In this document: positions 23,901-34,800 of the stretch, piece by piece
How the letters are laid out: every line of letters starts with the position of its first letter
Numbering within the stretch: the first letter of the stretch is position 1
Assembly (NCBI GenBank): GCA_031763025.1
Contig: JASSKH010000004.1
Span: forward strand, 1,302,001 to 1,366,000
Length of the DNA: 64,000 nt
Origin: Macrocystis pyrifera
Taxonomy: Eukaryota > Sar > Phaeophyceae > Laminariales > Laminariaceae
Reading direction: 5' to 3'
Notes under the pieces: model-generated
The model's input: only the letters and a program-made list of their open reading frames with translations
Databases searched by the model: none
Told to the model about the DNA's origin: nothing
Program-made: the position numbers and the translations under genes

Positions 23901-26850
23901 AGTTGGACTAGTTAGATAAGCTGGATGTGGAACGTACGCCAACTAACAAGCTGACTTAGTCTCTTATCAACATAAGACACATGCCGAGCCATGAACGCGT
24001 CAGTCAGATGCAAAGACGAAAAACTCCACAAAGTTCCACAGAATTACCGCACGCAACTGACCGCAACACCCAGCCAACCAATGCCAACTATTGCCAACTA
24101 CGGTCGGCGACGTGTGGTCAGCCAGCTCTCAGCCTTAGTGCTAACTTTAGTGGGTTGAACCTTAAACCATCATGGAGTCCCTTAAAGGAGGCTACCTGTG
24201 TTTCATTCGATGTTTCGGTACAAACATGATGGGTTACGCCTTTAGAAGGTGTACTGAGGACATCTCTGCGCCATTTTCCGGTATACCGGTAAGAGATTTC
24301 CGCCGCTTTTCGCCTTGTGGCAACGTTGATCGAGGACTGCGCCTGTGTCGTCTACCTGGTATACGGTACTCCTGACTTTACTTGGTAGCCGGTACTGCTA
24401 CATAGCATCTCATCGGAGTCTTCCACCCCATCGCGAGTCAATCCCAACTCGTGCTTCAACGGAGGTAGCTATTTTTGGCTGAAACGTTGTTTGAATGACT
24501 GGGCTCCTCAACCCAAAGTCGCCAGAACGTCATTCTCGTGCTCGATTACGTTTCGTTGTGTACTATTTCATCGGGTAGCATATTCATTTTTCTCCAACAT
24601 CAGTTCCTGGGTGACTTACTATTACGGGGGACCATAGTTAATAGGACCAAATATTGTTAGCAAAAATAGGTAAATATATAGGTTTTTATGTGTACCGTAG
24701 GTCCTATTAACTGTGGACCCCCGTAATGATGACTCACTAATACTATAGAGCTACTCAAGTGAAGAGCCTCAGAAGGCAAAAATAGGTGCACATCTACCGC
24801 AGCATGCGTCCCTTACCTCACCTCACCCGATCGAGAGTCATTCCCAACCTGAAATACAAACTCGAGTACGCGACAGAGAGCACCTGAGAAACCGGGAATG
24901 GATACGTTTTGTCTCCGGTGTTTTTTCGCGAGTAAGAATAAGATGACCCTGTTTTTTTACCGAAATTTCTGTGGGGCATACCTGCCTCACGCTAGAATTC
25001 GAGCCTGGCCTGACCTGACCCAAACTTTGTTTCTCTGAAGTGGTGTCGCGTGCTGCACTCCTTCCCTATGTATGAATAATACCAATCTGGACGTGAATAT
25101 AGTCTACGTTTGAAGGCTGATGTGAATACCAAATGACTACTATATTCCCGGCCAGAGTGATCTAGAATAATGGCAACATATTTGTTGTCGGCTAATGGAG
25201 TATTGGAATCCTGTACGTAGCCTTTACGCCACTCCGCATGGAAGAGAGCCTTTGTAGGCGCCGCAGCAGTGGGAGAGGCAAAAAAATAAAACGGCGTTGC
25301 GCTTCGCGTTCGGCGTCTTGCCTCATCACAAGAAAACACTGCATGCTTTCCGTGCTTGTTTCGACACAGGCGGCTCGAGAAGCGGATGACTTGGCGGCGT
25401 TGAGGGGTGAACCCCCGCCCCCGGCCCCCGTCCACGGTGTAGAGTACCGCTCGCGCTCGTCGTCGGTGTTGGCTCTGGGCAATAGCTGCTTCGGGAGCCT
25501 TGAGTACCCTCGAGAGCTTCCGGCGAGGGTCCATATGGCGAGTATACATAGCATGACTGTATACCAGGTGGCATACAGGCAGTATACTAAGTATTATGTA
25601 TAGCATTGGCAGTAGGGGGGCAGGGAGGGAGGGGAGCCACGCTTTATGTCCGAGCAACACACCTCACAATGCAGTGCAAGACATGCAGGGGCGGGGGCGA
25701 GGCGAACCGGTTGCTCTGAGGTTGTGTGTGCGATTGGAGTCGAGGGAAGGCGGGGGGGGGGGGTTGCGGGGTGTGGCTGGGTGTGGTGGTGTGCTGCGTG
25801 GTCAACGTGCGACGCGATTCGGCTGTTTTTTGTTGATTTGATGGGCGCCGAGAGGCGTTTTGTTTTGATGTGATTAGTTCTGGAACTTTTTGGGTTTACT
25901 TGATGACCAGTAGAGAGAGAGCGCGCGCGAGAGGGAGGGGTGTTTTGCCGACTTGCTCGTGCTTGTGTCTTCTCCGCAGCACGTTTTCTCAGGTTTTCTT
26001 GATGGTTATTATGAACGTTGTCCTTATCACCGCTTGCGCCAAGCGCGTTTCCAAGACGCCCTTCCTTCCTTCCTTCCTTCCTTTCTCTGAACTGAAACTG
26101 ATGGGATGTGCAGGTCGGCCCGCTGTGGATGAGCGACCCCTGCTCCGAGACCGATTCTAGTGCGGGTGCAAGCACAACTGTAGTGTCCTCGGGTTTGTGT
26201 GAAAAAAATTGGAGTGGCGTGACCGGCAAAGGGAGAAAGGGAGAAGCGGCGGCGGCAGCGGCGACACCAGGAGAAGGAAGGGGGGGAGGAGGAGCAGGAG
26301 GAGGAGACACGATGCTGGAGGATGTTTGGTCTTGGCTAGGGGCGGTGAGTAGCCGGTGTGCTAGAGGGGGGGGGGAGAAGGAGTAGTGTGTGTTGGTCTT
26401 GATTACGGCCGGTGAAACGTCCAGTGTCGTGGTGGGAGGAGGAGATTCGATGATGGGGGATATTTGGTCTTGGTCAGGACCGATTTGTGTGCAGTATTCT
26501 GGAGGAGGAGGAGGAGGAGGGAGGAGGAGGAGGAGGAGGAGATGCGATACGATGCTAAGGGGTGTTTTATTCATGATTAGAGGCGGTAAGTAAGTGTCCA
26601 GTGTTCTGGAAGAAGAGGAGGACGAGGAGAAGGGGGAGGAGGAGCAGGAGGTACGATGTTTTAGGACGTTTTTGCCATGGTTATAGCGGGTACTTACATG
26701 AGTGTCCAGTGTGTCTAGAGCGGGAAGAGTAGGGGGGGGAGGTGAAGGAGGGGGAGGGGGGTAGGAGGAGGACGGGAGGAAAGAGGAGGGAGGGGAGGGG
26801 AAAGGAGGAGGAGCAGGAGGAAGAGGAAGGGGGGGGGGGGGGGGGGGAGG

Positions 26851-26892
<42 letters not shown>

Positions 26893-29800
26893 GGAAGAGG
26901 GGGGTCCGATGCTTGAGAATGTTCGGCCTTGATTAAAGCCGGCGAGTGAGTGCCCAGTGTCCTAGACATGGGGGAGGGGGGGGGAAGGGGCGAAGATTCC
27001 ATGCTGGAGGATGATGTGATCTTGGTTTGAAGCAGTGGTTCGTAGAGGGGCAGGAGGAGGGGGGCGAGGGGGATCACGAGGAAGATGTTCGATGCCGGAT
27101 GATGTTTTGTCTGAGTTAGAGCCGCTGAGTGCCGACTGTCCTGAAGGGGGGGGGAGAGAAGGACGAGGGGGAGACGTAGGATAATTTAATGCTGGAGAGT
27201 GTTTGGTGGTAAACATATTTACAGACCCAATTTTTCTTTGCTGCAGAGGCCACCACATTTTCACGAGTTTCGTTTTCGGGATGGTGGCTTTTCTGTTTTG
27301 CTTCGCAGGAAGTGGACGAAGAGGAGGAAGCGCCGGTTGTGGTCGTGCAGCTCGGTTACGGGGGAGGGGAGGCGTGGGGAGTGTCCCCCGAGGCTGGTGT
27401 GGGTAGGAGCGAAGGTGGAAGCGGCGATCGACCATCGTGGAAGGATTTTCGAGAGGATGTAAGTGATTGTCAGAAATGACCCTTTTGCCATTTGAGAGTG
27501 AAAATGGTGGAGGCACGTACGGGGGGAAGAATGGGCAACATCTGTGACCATGATTCGTCTAGAAGGCCGACGTTGAGGGCAGGGGTGCTCGAAAAAAATG
27601 CGAAACGAAACGACTCTCCTCAAGAGTCAGAATGAAAAATAAACCCGTGAGGCCGTTTCTTATGCAAGATTGTTTTAGGTTGAAAAATGGGGCTCTTTTG
27701 CCTCTCCTGTTTTTGTGACTTCATTTTTGGAGTCGTGTAGGCGATGTAGTTTCTTATGCACGCGTATGCCAAAACAAAATCGTTTTTTTTTTTTTTTCGT
27801 ATGATACAAGAGACCACCAAAGATGAGAGACCACATATAACCCACGTCTGTCTGTTGATACCAGGCATGTATTCAGCAGCAGTACTCGTTCAAAGCGAGG
27901 GTGGCGTCGAGCCACCCCAACATCGCCTATCAGCACGTGCCGCCTCTGCGCGCGTAGCTCTTTCAAACCCAAGCGAGCGGGGCGACCGCACCCAGATGCC
28001 GATCGTGCTCGGCGAGTGAGAGAATCGTGTCGGCTGACAGCAACAAAACACAGACTGACAGCAACAAACAGCAGTCGTATCCTTGTATGTAGGAGTATAA
28101 CGCGAAACGAGCTGCCCAGCGAGAGCTCGTCATTCGTCCACAACTCCTCTTTCCGACGTTCGATGGCTCACATGCACCGCATCGTCTCTCCTCGACGCCG
28201 TAGTGAGAGTTCCTGGCTGAGGGCTGGGCGAAAGTGGGCTTGTACGCGACCGCTTCTTCGGTCTGTATGTGCAGCATCTGTGCTGCTGTGCCGCATCAAG
28301 CCGCGCAGATGTGTGATACCAGTGGTGGTACTTACGGCTGTTGTACTATATATAGCGTACCATATAAAAACCTACATGTATACGGTGAATCAGATTTGAA
28401 CCTCAAATTGCCACGTCTGGCCTGGAACAATCTGGAGCCCAGAATGCTCGAGGTCGCGTTAGCTAACTGAAGTTCATTTTTTTTTGTGATAAAACTGTTA
28501 CGTTTTGGATTGTGCGTAAGATTCTGTTTTTTTTTTTTTTTATCTTTCGCGAAAAGGGCTCAGTTTTCAACCTAAAACAAACGTGCGTAACAAATGGCCT
28601 AAAGGTGGGATGTGTGGGCGAAATTTCGAAAAGCGTATTATTTTCAATTAGGGTGTTTACGAAAAAGTGTTTCGAGAAATTTACTTTTCCTAACGCTAAT
28701 AAGAATGCGTTCCCTTCGCATCGTAATCCTGGTGTGTTTGGGGACGAGGCAAACCAAAGCCTGCTGGCGACGGCTCCGAAATTGAGGAGGGAAGTGGGGA
28801 TGTGCGGCAACACGGCAAGCCGAAAAAATAACGAAAAACAAAAAAAAACAGCGTGCGAGTAGCAACGACAGCCCAGCAACGGTGTCGGCGACAGAGTTGA
28901 CCTCAGTGCCGCCACTGCCATCCCACGACCGTAAGCAGCAGCACAGCAAGCGGTAGCTAGGAGCAGCATCAGCTTGAGCACCAGCACAAGCACCAGCACC
29001 AAGTTCCGTTTTTGCGTTTTTTCGATTGGTGCTGCTGCTGCTGCTGGTGCTGGTGCTGCTGCTGGTGCTGGTGCTGCTGCTGGTGCTGCTGCGCTCGGCA
29101 CGCGCGCGCTCCGCTTCGCCGCCGCCGCCGCCGCCGCGCTGCTGCTGCTGCTGCTGTTACCGCTGCTGTTGCTGCTGGTGCTGCTGCTGTTACCGCGGTA
29201 TGGTAGAATTGAAATGATACACGAGCTGTCATGCTGTCGCACTCTACTAGCAAGGCGGCACGAGTCCTTTCGGGACGACGCATCCTCCACCACACCAAGC
29301 GGGCGAGAGCGTACCGTAGCAGCGGGCCGCCGGCTGCCCGCTGGTGCAATCCAACGCCGCTAGTCCGCGTCATACTCCAGCTACACCTCTCGAGCCTCCG
29401 TGCTTCCAGCGATTGTCGTGCTGCGTACAGCAAGCAGCATGGTGCGTGGAGGCATGAAAAATGCTCGGTGTTTATAGGCCAATGATATGGAGAGCAAAAA
29501 TGTACCGTACATCTCGTCAAATTCCTGCCTTCGCTAAAGTATTCTGTCGCCCTCTCTACCAAGAATTTACCTCAAATGCTACCCAGGGTGTTTTTTTTGG
29601 GGCAAGGGAAGTAACAAAATAAACGCTTTCGCATACACTCCATTCTTGTATTTTACATGGTTTTTAGGATACCCTCCCTCTGTCTGGGTCTCGCAAAAGG
29701 GTACTGGGGTGTCGTTTTTTTTTTTTTTTCGTGTGCTTCTAATGCGGGTAATAGCGTAATTACCTCTCACGAGTTGAGCTGGAACGTAAAAATTGGGTTT

Positions 29801-31749
29801 AGAAAACGCGCACTTGCAGATCCACCCTTTTTTTTTTTTCTTGAGTTTTTACGTATTGCCACACAAACGACACGGCCTTTGCATCCTACTTCACTGTCGC
29901 ACTTTTGATACTGTACTGCTACAATATACGAACAGCATCGCTATTTATTTGCCACACTTCGACACTGCTGCGATATCACTTTTTGTAGCTTGCAGCAGCC
30001 CTACATCGCGCTACCGCTTCCGCTCGTTCTATTACTCGCCTGCTACCGCTCCCCTCTCCCCGCGCCTGCGGTTTTGCCGCGCATGCCGGCGCAATTTGTG
30101 GAACTCCTCACGGATAATGTTGGTATTGCGCCGCATCGCAGCGTCACTACGTCGCGCTACCGGTACGGACTGTTCTAATGCTCGCCAACCACCGCTCCCC
30201 TCTCCCCGCGCCTGCGATTGTGCCCCGCGCGCGGGCGCCACGTCTGTAACTCCACACGGATACTGTTGATATTGCGCCGCATCTACGACAATCATCCGTT
30301 CGCGGCGTTGTTCCGGGTTGGTCGTTACGAAAAGACGGTTAGCCGGTTGTCAGCGGCGGGATGTCGGACCCTTTGGTTGGACCACGGACTTCACCCTGAC
30401 CCCATCGAGGAAAATGCTTCGGATTCCGCCGAGACCGAGGTATCCGGAGACCGTTCTAGAGAATTTTCTGCAAGAAATTCCGGAGAGAGTGCCCCAGCAA
30501 GCTCCGGAGATACTTCTGAAGAAAGCTCGCGAGAAGTTTCCGGCAAAAAATCCCGGGGAAGGTCTGGAAAAATATCCCGTGGAAGTTCTGCAGAATTTTC
30601 CCAAGAAAGTTCTTCCGGTGGCGCGACCAATGTCTTACCGGCGGGGAAGCGGGGAAAGGCCGGCGGCAGTGACGGGGGAGGCGAGGAGGAGGGAGAAAAC
30701 TCGCGGCACAAGTGGCGTATATCGATGGTTTTGGATGTAAAGGGAGGCGGTGGGTCGGCGGGGATGGCGGGCTCATCCGAGTGGCTTCTCAGGTGAGGAG
30801 AGAGGAAGACACCAAGACACCATTGACCGAACATATAACCCGACGGTCTCCCCAGCTGTTCAATATGGCCTTGTTCGGAAAACTGACCAAGTTGTGCCCG
30901 TTCATTTCTGACGAGAATTTTCCGCACTGTTTTTGACGTGTCCAATAAGTCCTCTTTAGGTCTTTAGGCTTGACCCATGTAGTTACAATATATTTATACC
31001 TGGTACATATATTATATATACCTGATATGTATAGTATATATACCTGTATATGTTTATACCTGATATGTATAGTATATATACCTGATATGTATAGTATATA
31101 TACCTGATATGTATAGTATATATACCTGATATGTATAGTATATATACCTGATATGTATAGTATATATACCTGATATGTATAGTATATATACCTGATATGT
31201 ATAGTATATATACCTGATATGTATAGTATATATACCTGATATGTATAGTATATATACCTGATATGTATAGTATATATACCTGATATGTATAGTATATATA
31301 CCTGATATGTATAGTATATATACCTGATATGTATAGTATATATACCTGATATGTATAGTATATATACCGGTATGTATGTCACTCAATTCCAAGTAATTTG
31401 TCCCTATGTCGGGAGTGCGGTCCTTAAGGGTTTGCTTTACTAGGCTGCCCGTGTCCGTGTTCGTGTCCGCGAAGGCGCAAGAAGCCCGTCCACCGTAACG
31501 TTTCATCGTGACAGAGAGGTAGATGCAACGAGAGACACAAGGAGAAATGTTGAACTCGATAAAGTGAAGGAGATACGCGAGAGAGACAGAGAAAAGTAAG
31601 GAGAGAGGTGCACATCATGAGAGACTGAGGGGGGAGAAGCGGCGGAGAGGTAGGCACGATGGAACGGAGAACGAGAGGAGGTATCAAAACGAGAGAAAAG
31701 AGACGGCAAAGGCAGAGATGATAAGAGAGAGAAAGAGAGAAGAAAGAGG

Positions 31750-31846
<97 letters not shown>

Positions 31847-34800
31847 TGGGGGAGAAAGAGAGCGAGGGAAAAAGCGAAAGAGAGAGAGAGTGAGGGAGAG
31901 AGAGACGCACAAAAACCATTAGTTTCCATCCCCACCCCAACCCGGCCTGTTCCTATATACAATACACTCATGTACCCGATTTTGTGCGGTGCGTGTGATT
32001 GTTTAGCAGGCTGATGTCCCACCGGGCTGTGACGATCTTGGTCACGGACGGAGATGTGCGCTCGCTTCAGGCAGCCTTGTGGCACGGGAAGCCTTCAGTC
32101 GTGCTACCCACATCCCCAGACCAGGCAAGAAGCGACGGGCGTTGCTACATTGGTAGCAGGTACTAGGGTATTTTGTTAAAAGTCGAGTGCCCTTCGTCGC
32201 TCCAAGTGGATTTTTTTTTCTTCTTTTTTTCACGTTTTGCTTTGTTTCGGTTCGGTTTGGTTTGCTTGTGCTTTTGTTTGTTTTGTTTATTCTTGTGCGC
32301 GTCCGTTTTTGCGTGTTTTTCGTTTGTTTTTTGTTGTACTGTTTTGTTCTGTTCCGCTGAGAAGTTGTATTGTGACTATTGTATACATACCTGGTAAGAG
32401 TGTAGGGTTTTGTTTTTCGGTTGCTGTTTTTTGTATTGTTGCTTGTTCATGTCTGTTTTGTTCGTTTGTTTTTCATATATATTCGTTTCTTTTCATCTGC
32501 TATCGTTTTTGGTATATTGTTTGTTTAGCCTAGACTTCTAGCCCACTAGTCCGTTTGCCTGTAATCCTGAGCTTTTTATTATTTCTCCTCCTTTCCCTGC
32601 CACGGCACACTCGCCACCGCTTTCGTTGCGCGAAGGGGAGGGGTCACCACTTATTTCGCTCGTCGACCCCCTCGGGTATAATTGCGATGGTACTACTAAA
32701 GCTCTAGCACTGGCGCTAGTACCACTGCAGTTGGACTTGATGTTATACAGTTGCAATGCATTGAACGTGCATCTATTCACTGTCACCTACTACCTCCTAC
32801 CCCCCTCATCTCCCGTACCCCGATCTACCCCTCGTACCCGCGTTTTGAACTGCATCCAGCGTGCGCTTATTGGTTGTACCCCCCCCCCCCCCCACCTTCC
32901 CCCCCCCCCCCTTATACCGACATACATACCATTTGCGCACGGGTTTCCACAGAGAGAGGCGGCGGCACGGCTTGTTTACAGCGGGGCTGGGCTGACTTGC
33001 CCCCCCCCCTGCGGAGCGGCCGCTCTTACCGCGGCTGTTGTGGCTGCCCACGACACCGAACGGAGGAGAGGAGCCCTTAGGTCTAGTGCGGCCCTTCGCG
33101 AGACGGGGGGTGTCGGTCGGGCGGGTGACTTGGTGAGAGCGCGAAATTTTTGCTGAGAGTTTTCACAAATTGTGTATAGCGTTTGTTGTCAGGGACGACT
33201 TGGTGTGGTCGAAGGAGTTGTTATTTAACTTGGTACTTCGTGCATGGCTCTTACGTGTTTAGTTGCGAGTTTTTATCCAAGTTTTTTGGTGGCTTCCTGT
33301 CGGGAAAATGGGACTGTTTCACACCTCCGACAGATCAGCTCACGGTAGCTCACCGGTGAGCTATGTGAGCTACGTGAGCTATACATGTTCTCCTGGCTTG
33401 AGCTATAGGAGGTAGCACATGCTTTCGAAGCTTGAGCTATACACGATAGATGAGCTAGCTCATGAGCTGTCCGGCGTGTGGACTATTTAGAATACGGCCC
33501 TTCGCGAGATGGTGCCGGCTGCGCGGGCTACTTGATGAAGGGGGAACGCGGACAGTTTGTTCGGGGTTTCTACTGGTACATATAATGTGTGGCGTTTTTT
33601 GTCAGGGGCGACTTGGTGTGATCGAAGGATACTACGAAAAATTGTATTATTTGTAGGGTTTCACAAGCTTTGTGCGGCTTTTTTTGTATCGGAACTGGGT
33701 CTGGCAATCACGAGACGGTTGGTATTGGCCGGGGAGGTGATTTGATGAGGGTTAAGCGTGAAAAGTGTTTTTAGACTTTTCGTGCGTATGGTGTGGCACT
33801 TTTTGTTAGTGGAAGGGGTCTAGGTCTAGCGCGGCCCGTCACGAGACGGAGAGTGTCGATCGGGCGGGCAAGTCAGTGAGCGCGAATTAGTTGTTTGGGG
33901 CTTTCGCAAATGATTTGTGATATTTTTGGCCTAGAAAATAAGTCTAGCGCGGTATTTCTAAGGGCTCGATGTGTAGTCTAGTGCAGTTTAGTGGGTCATA
34001 AAGAGTAGCCTGAAGCGGTTGGAACTCCGTTTCTCCCGAATTTCCGTCGAATATGACGTGAATTTCTACGAAGATTTCCCTAGTTTTTTGTGGGTTTGTT
34101 TCACAAGTTTTCCTCAAATTTTGCTCGATTTTCTCCTCAAAATTCCGCCCAACTTTCTCCGAATTTTCTATGAACTTCGTCTCGCCAGCTGGAGAACGAG
34201 CTCCGGGCGCACGTGGCCATGAAAGCCTCTCTCTCGGACGACATCTCTACGTGGTGCTGGAGTGAGGAATGGAGTGAAGAACCGCACGAAGGCGGGCGCG
34301 GGGAACGGTGCGAGGAACGGCGCCAAGAACGGTTCAAGGAACAGTGTGAGGAATGGAACGAGGAATGGAGCAGTGACTGTTCCTCGGGAAAAGGATTCGC
34401 GCGTGAGATCCCCACCGAAGGGCTGTCTTGGTACCCAGACGAGCCGCAGTGGATGTGGAAGGAAATGTCGTGGGTTCAAAGGCACCTTGTGGACGTTTAC
34501 GCCATTTACGGCGCTTTGGTGATGGGGGTCGGTCTGCTCATGAAGCTCACGTGGAACCTTGTCTGGTGAGCTGGGTGGATGAATTCGGCGCGGGATTTAT
34601 TTCGCTCTGTTGCTGCGTTTGGGTTGGGTTTTTTGTTTTAGTTCGCTTGGGTGTAGGTTGGGTTAGATTGTGTTGGGTCCGGTTGGCCTGGATTGGAGGG
34701 CACGCCGGTGCAGCAGACATTTTCCGGCTTTTTCTTCGGTAGCAAAAGGTTTTTAGATAACTGGCGTTTACTTGTCGGCGGGAAATGCCTACGACGCAGT

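Noticed and set aside
25594-26574. 326-codon proline-rich minus-strand frame
   Set aside because: It is antisense to UGT exon 7 and the GGA-rich array. Its proline runs are the complement of purine tracts, and the plus strand has splice sites and phase agreement.
30318-30740. Alternative frame through UGT exon 9
   Set aside because: It is open and looks protein-like, but joining it breaks phase with exons 8 and 10, while the chosen frame gives GCRTLWLD and continues into the donor box.
30789-31382. 197-codon Tyr/Ile-rich minus-strand frame
   Set aside because: It is a translation of the 22-bp minisatellite.
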